Positions 1-7,740 of a stretch of DNA of 64,000 nucleotides are shown here, piece by piece. Position numbers and translations under genes: made by a program. The notes under the pieces are model-generated. The model searched no databases. It had not been told where the DNA came from and saw only the letters and a list, made by a program, of their open reading frames with translations. Numbering within the stretch: the first letter of the stretch is position 1; the number at the start of each line of letters is the position of its first letter. The DNA is from a candidate division BRC1 bacterium HGW-BRC1-1 (GTDB lineage: Bacteria; Sumerlaeota; Sumerlaeia; Sumerlaeales; Sumerlaeaceae). Where the stretch lies: positions 1 to 64,000 of the forward strand of contig PHCB01000010.1 of the NCBI GenBank assembly GCA_002842095.1, in the 5' to 3' direction.

Positions 1-2151
1 GGCGTTTACACCGCCGCCGACGTGCCCGGAACCAACCGCCACGGGCTCATCTCGCGCGACCAACAAGTGCTGGCCGACAAGCAGGTGCGCTACATGGGCG
101 ACGCGCTTGCCGTGGTTGTGGCCGAAACCGAAGAGGCCGCCGCTGCCGCCCTTGATGCCATCGTTGTGGATTACCACCCTCTCCCCACCATTCACACCAT
201 CGACGAGGCCCTCGCCCCCGGCGCCCATCGCATCCACGAATACGGCAACCAGATGGGCGGACGCCGCATCCGCAAGGGAGACCCCCAGCACGCGCTCGAC
301 CACGAGTCCGATGTGGTCGTGGAAGAGACCTTCCAGACCCAGACCGTCGACCACGCCTTCCTCGATCTCGAAGCCGGTTGCGCCCGTTTCGACGGTAACA
401 TTCTCGAGATCCGCGCCAGTGGTCAGTGGGTCCACGAGGAGCGCCGCCTCACCGCGCTGGCCCTCGGCCTGCCCCTCGAAAAAGTGCGCATCATCCAACC
501 CGCGACGGGCGGCGCGTTCGGCGGACGCGAAGATATTTCCATCCAGATGCACCTCGGCCTGGCCGCCCTCAAACATCCCGGCCGCGGGGTTTACATCCAC
601 TACTCGCGCCGCGAGAGCATGGTGGCCCGCCACAAACGCCACGCCATCCGCGTGCAATACACCCTCGGCGCGCGCAAGGATGGCCGCCTCACCGCCGCCC
701 GCGTGGTGGTGTGGAGCGACGAGGGCGCGTACGCCAGCACCGGCGACGCCGTGATGCGCAAAGCCAGCAGCCACGCCACAGGCCCCTACCGCGTGCCCCA
801 CGTGAGCGTGGACGTGTACGGCATCCACACCAACAACAACCCCACCGGGGCCATGCGCGGCTTCGGTGCGGCGCAGATGGCCATCGCCTACGAGGGTATG
901 ATGAACCGTCTGGCCGACCGCCTCCGCATGGACCCCATCGAACTGCGCCGCATCAACCTGCTCCGCAGCGGCGAGGCCGTCACCACCTCGCAGATCGTCC
1001 CGCTGGTCACCGCCGAGGAATGCATGGACGCCGCCCTCGCGCGCTATGCCTCCCCCGCCGGATCCCCCCGTGGCAGCGAAATGGCGGCGCCCCCCAACCC
1101 CGCCGCCGTGGCCGAAGCCTGGTCGCGCCCTCTGCCCCCCACCGGTGCTCCGTGGCTCAAGCGCGGACGCGCCCTCAGCGTCATCTGTTTCGGCCTCGGC
1201 TACGGCGACGGCTTCCCCGACGCCTCCCGCGCACAAGTTTCGTTCAACGATCAGAACCAGCTTGTCGTGTGCAGCGGCGCCGTCGAGGTCGGGCAGGGGC
1301 TTCTGAACATGATCGCCCAGGTGGCCGCGCAGGAAACCGGCGTCGAGCTGGATCGCGTGCGCGTGATCGCCGCCGACACCCATCTCACGCCCGAAAGCGG
1401 TTCCAGCTCCGCCACCCGCCAGACCTACTTCACCGGCAACGCCGTGAAACTCGCCTGCAGCGAATTGCGCGAGCACGTGCTCGACATTGCCGGAATGCGC
1501 CTCGGCGTTCACCCCCTCGAAATCTGCGCGCGCGATGGATGGCTGTGGGATAGCGCCCGCCCCGACGAGCGCGTCGCCCTGGATGAAGTGCTCGACGACG
1601 CCCGCCGCCGCGGCCAGAAACTGCAAGCCGAGGCGGTTTTCAAGCCCCGAACCGTAGCCGAGAACGCCGACACCGGCCTCTCCCCCCGGGCGTTCATCAC
1701 CTATCTTTTCGGCGCTCACATCGCCGAGGTGCTGGTCGACACTGAAACCGGCGTCGTGAAAGTGGAACGCTACATCGCCTGCCACGACGTGGGCAGGGCC
1801 ATCAACCCCGCCTCCGTGGAGGGACAAATCCAGGGCGGCGTGACCCAGGGCATCGGCATGGCGCTGATGGAAGAGGTTCTCATGGCGCCCGACGGACGCA
1901 TGTTGAACGCGGGCCTCACCGATTACATCATCCCCAGCATCCGCGACGTGCCCCCCATCGAAGCGGTCATTCTGGAAAACGACGACGCCGGCGGCCCCTT
2001 CGGCGCGCGCGGCATCGGCGAGCCGCCCCTGATCGGCGTAACCCCCGCCGTGGTGGCCGCCATCGAGAACGCCACCGGCATTCACCTGAGCGAAACCCCC
2101 GTAACCCCCGAGCGGCTCTGGAAGGCGCTCCACGCAAACGGCCAATCGTAA
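1..2151 (+). CDS. Xanthine dehydrogenase-family molybdopterin-binding subunit (5' end outside window)
   Basis: Large catalytic subunit of a molybdenum hydroxylase, the family that hydroxylates purines or aldehydes using Mo-molybdopterin. The reading frame is open from base 1, so the N-terminus lies outside the window; about 716 residues are visible. Family motifs in order are GGAFGGRE (near residue 170), GAMRGFGAAQ (near 285), VGQGLLNMIAQVAAQETG (near 430), GSSSATRQTYFTGNAV and, near the C-terminus, GARGIGEPPLIG, which carries the catalytic Glu that activates the substrate water. The overall pattern resembles the XdhD/selenium-dependent xanthine dehydrogenase branch, but the substrate cannot be read from sequence. 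The FAD and 2Fe-2S partners are not in view and may lie upstream. The stop codon is followed 51 bp later by a small membrane protein gene on the same strand. Confidence 0.93.
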   Translation, partial: GVYTAADVPGTNRHGLISRDQQVLADKQVRYMGDALAVVVAETEEAAAAALDAIVVDYHPLPTIHTIDEALAPGAHRIHEYGNQMGGRRIRKGDPQHALDHESDVVVEETFQTQTVDHAFLDLEAGCARFDGNILEIRASGQWVHEERRLTALALGLPLEKVRIIQPATGGAFGGREDISIQMHLGLAALKHPGRGVYIHYSRRESMVARHKRHAIRVQYTLGARKDGRLTAARVVVWSDEGAYASTGDAVMRKASSHATGPYRVPHVSVDVYGIHTNNNPTGAMRGFGAAQMAIAYEGMMNRLADRLRMDPIELRRINLLRSGEAVTTSQIVPLVTAEECMDAALARYASPAGSPRGSEMAAPPNPAAVAEAWSRPLPPTGAPWLKRGRALSVICFGLGYGDGFPDASRAQVSFNDQNQLVVCSGAVEVGQGLLNMIAQVAAQETGVELDRVRVIAADTHLTPESGSSSATRQTYFTGNAVKLACSELREHVLDIAGMRLGVHPLEICARDGWLWDSARPDERVALDEVLDDARRRGQKLQAEAVFKPRTVAENADTGLSPRAFITYLFGAHIAEVLVDTETGVVKVERYIACHDVGRAINPASVEGQIQGGVTQGIGMALMEEVLMAPDGRMLNAGLTDYIIPSIRDVPPIEAVILENDDAGGPFGARGIGEPPLIGVTPAVVAAIENATGIHLSETPVTPERLWKALHANGQS

Positions 2152-2202
2152 ACCGGGTTGCCCCGCTTAAAAGACTTTTGCCAACCCAGTGTAGTTGACA
2201 CC

Positions 2203-2469
2203 ATGCAAGCCCCGCGCCCCCACATAAAATTGCGCCGCATAGCAATTTTGATCGCTGCAATGACGCTTGTCACCGCAGTCGCATGGGCATGCCCTTCCTG
2301 CAAAGACAACCTCGACGCCGCCGCCAACGGCGCCAACCTGGGCCGCGGATTTTATTACAGCATAATCGCCATGGTCTCCGCCCCCTTCGTAGCCGTGGGA
2401 GCCATAACAACAGCCATAATCCGCGCCAACCGCCGCGGCGCAACCCCCCATTCCATCCCCGAGGGGTGA
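2203..2469 (+). CDS. Small membrane protein with CPSCK motif
   Basis: Short protein of 88 residues starting at ATG 2203; GTG or TTG starts upstream would only add residues that look non-coding. It has a hydrophobic N-terminal segment ending in a WACPSCKDNL motif (Cys 30 and 33), a Gly/Asn-rich linker, and a second hydrophobic helix followed by a basic tail (IIRANRR). This plan, an exported CxxC followed by one transmembrane helix, resembles small proteins often found near copper or cytochrome-oxidase assembly genes in PVC-type bacteria. That similarity is from memory and no such neighbour is visible here. The last third of the gene plus its 3' flank is repeated in degraded form about 360 bp downstream. 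Function is unknown. Confidence 0.6.
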   Translation: MQAPRPHIKLRRIAILIAAMTLVTAVAWACPSCKDNLDAAANGANLGRGFYYSIIAMVSAPFVAVGAITTAIIRANRRGATPHSIPEG

Positions 2470-2619
2470 CAGTCAGCCTCCCAGCGGGGGCTGATTGCGG
2501 ACAACCAATATGTCCAATATGGGACCGGCGCCCCCCACCTAACCGCCCAATGGCAGACAAGAATATCTACCGCCACGTAACCACGAGGGCATGCCCGAGG
2601 GTTCTTGATACAAGCTAAG

Positions 2620-2680
2620 GCGCAAGCATGGCTTGCGCAGTCCACAGCGAGCGTATGGAGTGCGGCAGCCATGCTGCCGC
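2620..2680. repeat. Paired short hairpins (GCGCAAGC and GCGGCAGC)
   Basis: Two perfect 8-bp stem, 3-nt loop hairpins sit 23 bp apart. The first is GCGCAAGC-atg-GCTTGCGC (2620-2638) and the second GCGGCAGC-cat-GCTGCCGC (2662-2680). Both loops are cat/atg triplets. No protein-coding signal explains them. They look like one unit of a dispersed repeat family, but no second copy is seen in this window. Confidence 0.55.
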
Positions 2681-2731
2681 CTTGCTGGGAGGAGGAAATG
2701 CACTTCCATCCTATAAGAATAGCTTTCCACT

Positions 2732-2860
2732 TGGGTAACAATATCGCCCCCATCGTAACCGTAGCAGCCATACCAACCGCCATAATCCGCGCCAACCGCC
2801 CTAGCCTAATTGCGGACAAACAATATAAACAAACCAATGTGGGACCGGCGCCCCCGCCGG
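2732..2860 (+). pseudogene. Degraded duplicate of the CPSCK gene 3' end
   Basis: This segment matches about 2372-2540. A version of the C-terminal coding part (…TAIIRANR) is followed by the same non-coding tail (attgcggacaa-caatat … tgggaccggcgcccc). Bases equivalent to about 2437-2490 are missing, and there is no start codon or CxxC region. It is therefore a decaying partial tandem duplication that includes non-coding flank, not a second gene. Confidence 0.7.
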
Positions 2861-2864
2861 TCGC
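2839..2864. repeat. TGTGGGACCGGCG hairpin repeat, copy 1
   Basis: Perfect hairpin GACCGGCG-cccc-CGCCGGTC (2843-2862) preceded by TGTGG. The same core, in either orientation, recurs at 30834-30860, 30933-30962 and 49360-49387, with half-copies near 2519-2535 and 31019-31038. All copies are intergenic. Confidence 0.8.
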
Positions 2865-2910
2865 CGCCAAACGGCCTCCTCACTTTCACTTTTTTTTCAT
2901 CCATCAACCG

Positions 2911-3036
2911 AAGCCATCCCGGAGGGATGCCAGCAATTAGCCGGGGGTTGAGCGTAGCGATACCCCCGGAACAAACACGAACAAGTTTCGACCCCGGCAG
3001 GGGTCGCAGAAACAGCCCAGCATCCCTTCAGGATGC
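2911..3036. repeat. Four-hairpin repeat, copy A
   Basis: A unit of about 126 bp made of four consecutive hairpins: CATCCC-gga-GGGATG; CCGGGGGT-loop-ACCCCCGG with loop sequence based on TGAGCGNAGCG; CGACCCC-ggca-GGGGTCG; and GCATCC-cttca-GGATGC. Copies B (3498-3624) and C (7739-7912) keep the order and spacing, and a degenerate partial copy lies near 5850. Retention of four stems in the same order suggests selection on structure in RNA or single-stranded DNA. Confidence 0.85.
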
Positions 3037-3497
3037 GGACATTAATGACAACGCAACCCGGTGGTGTCGCTGCGCTCAACCATCGGCTAGAGCATTTTCA
3101 ATTCTTGCCCACTTGCTGGGGGATGGCAACCCCGATGCGACCGGCGTGCAACCGGTGTGCAACCGGTGTGCAAGCCCCCAAAACACCGCCCCTGATATTG
3201 CATTCCCCCGTGTCTCTGCACCTCGGTGGTGAAATTCGCTTTTCGTCTTTGCCGATCTCCGACAAGATTGGTGCCCTGAAAGAGCGGCAAATTTCCCCCC
3301 TCGCCATAGTGACACCCTTACAAAACTCAATCCACTCGGGGATTCGCTTCCTCGGGGGTTCTCCATAAACATTTTATGTGATCCTGATCAGGCAGGACTT
3401 CCTTCCGCACAAATTTAAAGCCAAGCCGGTCCTCGTTACCCCCAAGCCATTCTGGAAGCATGATATCCATTCGGCAAGACCCATCCTCGTTACCCTT

Positions 3498-3624
3498 AAG
3501 CCATCCCGGAGGGATGCCAGCCCTTAGCCGGGGGTTGAGCGAAGCGATACCCCCGGAACCCATAACAAACAAGTTTCGACCCCGGCAGGGGTCGCAGAAA
3601 CAGCCTGGCATCCCTTCAGGATAC
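3498..3624. repeat. Four-hairpin repeat, copy B
   Basis: Same order of four stems as copy A. It is preceded by the CCTCGTTACCC flank also seen before copy C. A degenerate extra first hairpin (CATTCTGGAAGCATG) with the same flank lies about 60 bp upstream (3433-3465), so the first module can be tandemly repeated. Confidence 0.85.
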
Positions 3625-3691
3625 GTAACTGTCCGATTGCCCGGTGCAACGCTCCTCCTGAGACAATGAAAGTTCCAATTGTTGTTTTACC

Positions 3692-4126
3692 TCACCATTT
3701 CGATAACTTGAACAAAGAGTATTCGCCCGTTATTTTATCATAATACACACAAAGCACAGGAGCTGAGGTTGGCCTGTCTCCAAGAAGCAGAACGCCAATA
3801 TCGTTCTGTAAAACGCGATTACGTACCTCCTGCATGTGACTCCCAGTGACGGTTCTTGATGTTAAATCCGAACCGAAGCGTCCAATAAACCCCAAATCGC
3901 TCATTTGTTCCGTCTCGACCAAATAAGAACGCAACTCCGGAAACAGCCGATTCTCAAAATCTTTTCTGCCGCGATAATAATCGGACAACCCATTAGTATA
4001 CCAGACGATCCCTCCTGCCAAGGAGCCAAACAAAAGGATTCCACTAACTAATAACAGGCAACGCATAGTTACGATTGAGCGCTGACAACGAATTCGTTTT
4101 AACATAACCAAAGAATCCTCCGCCAT
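3692..4126 (-). CDS. Small membrane-anchored protein, island cargo
   Basis: Unrecognised protein of up to 144 residues. A transmembrane segment near residues 22-43 (…CLLLVSGILLFGSLAGGIVW…) is followed by a soluble domain of about 100 residues with conserved-looking aromatic and charged positions (GLSDYYRGRKDFENRLFPELRSYL). ATG codons at 4126, 4105 or 4066 are all possible starts. The gene is clearly poorer in GC than the xdh gene and the rpo region. It is last in a minus-strand series (5296 to 3692) below a broken Rhs fragment. Position and size suggest immunity or accessory cargo of a polymorphic toxin locus; that is inference, and no family motif is visible. Confidence 0.55.
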   Translation of the reverse strand: MAEDSLVMLKRIRCQRSIVTMRCLLLVSGILLFGSLAGGIVWYTNGLSDYYRGRKDFENRLFPELRSYLVETEQMSDLGFIGRFGSDLTSRTVTGSHMQEVRNRVLQNDIGVLLLGDRPTSAPVLCVYYDKITGEYSLFKLSKW

Positions 4127-4148
4127 CCCTGTTTTTCTTTAAAATTTG

Positions 4149-4424
4149 CTAGTCGGCAGGATGCATAAGACCACATCTGGCCAACAATACCTGAGCAATT
4201 ATCGCATAGATAGCGAGTGTATATATCAGGACCATAGCAAGGAAACGATACCAAATATGGGTGGGTTTTTCGAAACCCCAATCGACGAATGTGGGTGCTT
4301 CAATGACAATTGCTATCATAGCAACAAATATCGCTAACATTCTTAAGTATGATTCTCTCCGGGTTGGTCGAGAATGATATATGCCAGCGATGCGGACCTT
4401 CTCTCTTTTTGGTTTAATATGCAT
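4149..4424 (-). CDS. Two-helix membrane protein, possible immunity protein
   Basis: Protein of 91 residues starting at ATG 4424, whose start codon lies inside the last codons of the preceding gene (11-nt overlap), suggesting translational coupling. A basic N-terminus (HIKPKREKVR) is followed by two hydrophobic helices, roughly residues 28-45 (LRMLAIFVAMIAIVIEA) and 58-82 (FLAMVLIYTLAIYAIIAQVL). Small polytopic proteins directly after Rhs tips often act as immunity proteins to membrane-active or translocated toxins. No sequence family was recognised, so that role is inferred only from position and coupling. Confidence 0.55.
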   Translation of the reverse strand: MHIKPKREKVRIAGIYHSRPTRRESYLRMLAIFVAMIAIVIEAPTFVDWGFEKPTHIWYRFLAMVLIYTLAIYAIIAQVLLARCGLMHPAD

Positions 4425-4740
4425 TGGGATTCTCCAAACGATCTTGGTTACAAATAAGGGCAACACAAGCTTCTCCAACAACCGTTCCTATCGCGCCCGC
4501 AACCGGTGATGCCCAACTAAATATTACCACGACAGCTCCGCCCCCTGTCGCAGGGCTCGTAGCTACCAAGCAACGTCCTACGCAACGCAACACTTCGCTG
4601 GCAGTTGGAGGGGGTGGTGCGGGGTATCTTGGAGCACCATTATGCGGTTTTGCCCACCCACAGTGTCCATGGTAAAAAGCGTGTCGGGAAGCCCACGGTT
4701 CACCGTGAATGCAATATGGATCACTCTTTTCGCAATGCAT
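4414..4740 (-). CDS. Orphan toxin-tip-like protein (unrecognised)
   Basis: Short reading frame of about 108 residues. The start at 4740 is preceded by GAGG nine bases upstream, inside the end of the TPR-like gene (20-nt overlap). The first half is rich in His, Cys, Trp and Pro (…HGEPWASRHAFYHGHCGW…YPAPPPPTASE). The second half is a glycine-rich hydrophobic segment (ATGGGAVVVIFSWASPVAGA) flanked by cysteines. It has no Rhs core of its own. Lying between a helical-repeat protein and a two-helix membrane protein, it could be a displaced Rhs C-terminal tip or a membrane-inserting effector. Coding status is moderately likely because both ends overlap neighbours in a coupled fashion. Confidence 0.4.
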   Translation of the reverse strand: MHCEKSDPYCIHGEPWASRHAFYHGHCGWAKPHNGAPRYPAPPPPTASEVLRCVGRCLVATSPATGGGAVVVIFSWASPVAGAIGTVVGEACVALICNQDRLENPNAY

Positions 4741-5296
4741 CCATGTCCACCTCATCAAACTTCGACACCATGTTAAGAAGATGTTGCCAGTCGTCATCAT
4801 TAAGTACGCTCTTCTGCTGTCTTAGCAAAAGAAGTGGTGCTATGTCAGGCCTACGGACTGCGCGGCTCATTTCCGCCGAGTAGGCCGCGTGCAGCTTCTC
4901 AAGACCCCGTGCGACATCACCTTGCAGGCACAGGACGGCACCCAGGAACGCCCAATAACCGTGCTTTTCAAACGCATCACTATGATGACTTTTTTCCAGC
5001 GGAAGAATCTCAAGAAGTTCCCGGGCGCGCTCCATGTCCGGCTGGAACATGGTGAAAAACCGTGCCGCTGAACTGCGAAGACGAAGGCAAGCAGGGTTCT
5101 CACGTACCGCCTGCTCGCAATGGAGGGCCGCTTCATCCGTGCGCCCCAAGGAAACAAGAGTCCACGCGAGCATACTCCGGTATTCTGCACGACTGGGCAA
5201 CTCCAAAGCATGGAGATTCCTCATTAGGTAGTCGGCCAGCGCGTCTAATCGCGACGGGAGAAGAAACTCTTGAAAGCCCGCTTCAAAATTATCCAT
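4721..5296 (-). CDS. TPR-like helical protein, possible immunity protein
   Basis: All-helical protein of 191 residues. It carries two or three degenerate tetratricopeptide-like repeats, for example YRSMLAWTLVSLGRTDEAA-LHCEQAVRENPACLRLRSSAARFF (residues 40-84) and YWAFLGAVLCLQGDVARGLEKLHAAY (113-138). No signal peptide is seen, so it is probably cytosolic. It starts 19 bp below the broken end of the Rhs fragment. Helical-repeat proteins are one of the common classes encoded after Rhs and contact-dependent toxin tips. The tip it may have protected against is gone or is the small gene overlapping its 3' end. Specific function is unknown. Confidence 0.6.
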   Translation of the reverse strand: MDNFEAGFQEFLLPSRLDALADYLMRNLHALELPSRAEYRSMLAWTLVSLGRTDEAALHCEQAVRENPACLRLRSSAARFFTMFQPDMERARELLEILPLEKSHHSDAFEKHGYWAFLGAVLCLQGDVARGLEKLHAAYSAEMSRAVRRPDIAPLLLLRQQKSVLNDDDWQHLLNMVSKFDEVDMDALRKE

Positions 5297-5314
5297 TTCA
5301 GGTGGCTCGTACAG

Positions 5315-5858
5315 TTATGGTGATGAGAAGTTGGTGGAGTGGTAAATTATAATGCAAGTGCCCAGCGTGGGCACGCGTCCGGCGGGGTCATACGTCCAGA
5401 AGTTGTAGCTCAGCCCGGTGTTCATAATAATCGAGTCTTCTGACAACCGCCCTTGGGGATCATAGTAATAACCGGCCATCTGATTGAAAGCGTTCGTGAT
5501 GCGGGACAACCGCTTAAACCCCGGCTGGTTGACGTAAGTATACGCTGTCACCGTCAGGGTCGGTAATCGTCGAGCGCCGACCCAGCACGTCGTAGCTCCA
5601 CGACACCACAGAGCCATCGGGATATGTCTCCGTCAGCATGCGATCGAGCTTGTCGTAAGTCCAATTGAACATCTGTCCACCAACGGTGTCAGTCGTCAGA
5701 CGCGAGTCGAACACCGACACCCGCCGCCCGATGGCGTCGTAGGTGTATTCAACGAACGGCCCCATGCCCGCACAGTCAAGCCTTATCATCTTGCCATTGG
5801 CGTCCTGTCCGCCAAACTTGAACGCTTGCTCCAAGGCAACATAGTCGCTCCCAACCAC
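5315..5858 (-). pseudogene. Frameshifted Rhs/YD-repeat fragment
   Basis: YD-repeat protein fragment closely related to the N-terminal part of the Rhs gene at 10925-12634. Shared blocks include FVEYTYDA-GRRVS, TTDTVGGQMF-WTYDKLDR, TETYPDGSVV and YDVLGRRST-TDPDG. Near 5551 a deletion of about four or five bases relative to the intact copy moves the frame, after which reading resumes as …TAYTYVNQPG…NAFNQMAGYYYDPQGRLSED…YDPAGRV. Homology stops around 5345, and the rest of the core is absent. The high-coordinate edge coincides with a degenerate four-hairpin repeat. This is a dead Rhs remnant, truncated at both ends. Confidence 0.85.
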
Positions 5859-5895
5859 CGGCTAAGAGCTCACGCCCCCTCCAGGGGCTAAAAGC
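5850..5895. repeat. Degenerate partial four-hairpin repeat
   Basis: On the minus strand this reads AGCCCCTGGAGGGGGCGTGAG followed by CTCTTAGCCGGTGGTTGGGAGCG. It aligns with the start of the four-hairpin repeat, where the first stem is now CCCC-tgga-GGGG, so pairing is kept despite base changes. It lies exactly at the edge of the Rhs remnant. Confidence 0.5.
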
Positions 5896-6291
5896 GAGGG
5901 AGTCTGAAAAACAGTTCAGACTGAATTCTTACCCCCCATCATGCCCCTCGACGAGTCGCTTCATCTCATGCGCACCATGGACTCGCTGCGCGCACAGTGG
6001 AACAAGCGGTATCCGTCGGAAGGGTGAAGGGGTAGCCGCCCGCGTCATTCCTATTCGTGCTTTCTTCGTGTCAATTCGTGATAATTCGTGGTAGGTTTTT
6101 TTGCGGATTGGCGGTGCCGGGTTCAGATGACGTCACGCCGCACCCGATTGGGAAGTGTTGACTCTGCCTGTGGCGCGAGGCGAGGGTTGACGCTATTCGG
6201 AAGCGGACGGCCAGAAAGGTCCGCACCGCAGACAGGCAAATTGATGCGCGCAAAGACTGAAGATTTCACAGGGGCAGGCACAGCCCACAGA
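5896..6291. other. Spacer before the C39 peptidase gene
   Basis: No convincing gene. A plus-strand frame ends at 6027 (…MPLDESLHLMRTMDSLRAQWNKRYPSEG) and looks like the last codons of a lost gene. The following bases (6050-6110) are rich in short attcgtg repeats. A long N-terminal extension of the next gene through this region is open but has no protein-like composition. Confidence 0.5.
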
Positions 6292-7512
6292 ATGTCCATC
6301 CCGTCCACATCGTCCCCCATGTCCACATCCCCTGCGGCCCGGTGGCGTCCCACGCTCAGGGCAGCCGTCATCGCTTCCGCGGCCGTTCTCTTCTGTGCGG
6401 CGGCCGGCACCGCGCGCGCGCAGCAAACCTCACCCGTTTCCCCAACCACCACGGAGGCAGCCACCGTGCAAACGACGCCCCTTGATGCGCGCCACACCAT
6501 CGCCGCCGACAGCTTCACAAAGTCGGCCGACGGCGAATGGCTTTCGCCCGAGGTGGCCGCGCCGTTCGCGTTTGATGAGCTGATCTACTCGTGGAACCTG
6601 CGCCTGCCCAAGGGGCAGGGGTTCCGGATCCACCTGCGGGCCGGGTTCGGCGGCGACGACAAGTCGCCCTGGCTCTACGCCGGGTATTGGGGACAGGTCA
6701 GCGACCCGGCCACGAGTCGCACCAAGCCACGCTTCGACCGCGGCGAGGTGGACATGGACTGGCTCAAGATGACCGCGAAGGCCGTGTCGTGCCAGTTCAA
6801 GGTGGTGGACGCCAGCACGGTGACGCTAAGCGTGCTGCCCACCCTCACGGTGGTGACGACAGACAACCATCCCGCGCCCGAGGTGCTCGCGCGCCACGCG
6901 GCGCAGAGGACCACCGCGTCCGCGCGCCTGCTGGACCTGCCGTTCCGCCGCCAGATGGACTCGGCAGGCAACATCACGCCCAACCGCTGCCAGTCCGCCG
7001 CGCTTGCAACCGCACTGGAGTACTTCGGCAACGCGGTCCCGCTGGAGCAGATCGTTGATCACACCTGGGACCCCGAGTACAACTACCCCGGCCTGTGGCC
7101 GCGGGTGGTCGCCGCGGCGAACGAGTTCGGGTTCGACGCCCGCATCGACCGGTTCCGCGACTGGGGGGCAGTGCGCGCCGCGCTCGCCCGCAATGAGGTG
7201 ATCCTCTGCTCGATCCGAATGAAGGAGGGTGAGTGCAAGGAACCGCCATACAAGTCCATGGGCAACCACATCGTCGCGCTCAACGGCGTGACCGACGACG
7301 GCCGCGTCGTCGTGACCGACTCCTTCCTCGCCAAGAGCGGCCGCGGCTACCGCTGCCAGTGGCTGATCGAGGACTTCGAGAAGATCTGGATGAAGACGAA
7401 GAACGGCGTGGCGATGGTCATCGTGCCTCCGGCCGACTTCAAGCCGCCGCTGATGCCCGAACTGCCCCCCTTCCCAGCGGGCCGCGCGCCCGTCACCGGC
7501 GACGACCACTGA
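6292..7512 (+). CDS. Secreted C39-family cysteine peptidase-like protein
   Basis: Exported protein of about 406 residues. An ATG at 6292 or 6319 places a clear signal peptide first (RAAVIASAAVLFCAAAGTARA, cut after Ala). Residues about 50-200 form a beta-rich domain (…LIYSWNLRLPKGQGFRIHLRAGF…) that may bind a ligand or wall component. The C-terminal half is a papain-like C39 domain with Cys 233 (NRCQSAALATALEYFG), His 326 (GNHIVALNGV) and Asp 343 (VVVTDS), which forms a complete Cys-His-Asp triad. C39 domains cleave leader peptides or act as general peptidases; no ABC transporter adjoins, so a secreted hydrolase is likely. The gene is much richer in GC than the island genes on either side and is on the opposite strand. 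Confidence 0.8.
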   Translation: MSIPSTSSPMSTSPAARWRPTLRAAVIASAAVLFCAAAGTARAQQTSPVSPTTTEAATVQTTPLDARHTIAADSFTKSADGEWLSPEVAAPFAFDELIYSWNLRLPKGQGFRIHLRAGFGGDDKSPWLYAGYWGQVSDPATSRTKPRFDRGEVDMDWLKMTAKAVSCQFKVVDASTVTLSVLPTLTVVTTDNHPAPEVLARHAAQRTTASARLLDLPFRRQMDSAGNITPNRCQSAALATALEYFGNAVPLEQIVDHTWDPEYNYPGLWPRVVAAANEFGFDARIDRFRDWGAVRAALARNEVILCSIRMKEGECKEPPYKSMGNHIVALNGVTDDGRVVVTDSFLAKSGRGYRCQWLIEDFEKIWMKTKNGVAMVIVPPADFKPPLMPELPPFPAGRAPVTGDDH

Positions 7513-7592
7513 GGCCGGCAGGCCCCGGTCCGCCCCCGTCGCCCCGGTTTACTTGCTGACTCGCGCTCCGCGTCAGGGCATATTTTCGCGCC

Positions 7593-7740
7593 ATGTTGAG
7601 AGAAGCCATGATCGGAATGCTCATGTCGGCCGGCCTGTTCGCGGCGATCCTTGCGCTGCTCAATGCGGGCTACATTCTTGGCCGGCCGCTCAGCAGAGGC
7701 GCAGCGCGCGACCGCGCCGGGCTGGGAGGGCTCGAAGGTG
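7593..7740 (+). pseudogene. 5' fragment of a DUF4239/bestrophin-like membrane protein, cut by repeat
   Basis: ATG at 7593 opens a frame with one transmembrane helix (LMSAGLFAAILALLNAGYILG) followed by RDRAGLGGLEGA. This is the usual N-terminus of DUF4239 membrane proteins, which continue as a second helix after a GxxxGA-type motif. The frame runs straight into the first hairpin of a four-hairpin repeat and stops at 7752-7754 after IPEGC. No continuation is found beyond the repeat or elsewhere in the window. The family call rests on a short segment and is tentative; the truncation by the repeat is seen directly. Confidence 0.5.

Larger units (their letters stand above)
2470..3691. other. Gene-poor stretch of degraded repeats
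   Basis: No convincing gene lies between the CPSCK protein and the first minus-strand island gene. The stretch holds a degraded copy of the preceding gene's 3' end, a pair of GCGCAAGC/GCGGCAGC hairpins, a TGTGGGACCGGCG hairpin and two copies of a four-hairpin repeat. Short open frames here have shifting codon character and coincide with the repeats. A minus-strand peptide frame around 3330-3450 (…GFKFVRKEVLPDQDHIK…) may be the remnant of a lost gene but is too short to identify. Confidence 0.7.

Noticed and set aside
2605-2940. 111-codon plus-strand frame in the repeat region
   Set aside because: Made of hairpin repeat, a decayed gene copy and another repeat; not a coherent protein.
5315-5858. 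Programmed frameshift in the Rhs fragment
   Set aside because: The shift comes from a short deletion relative to the related gene, and the fragment is also truncated at both ends, so decay is the simpler reading.
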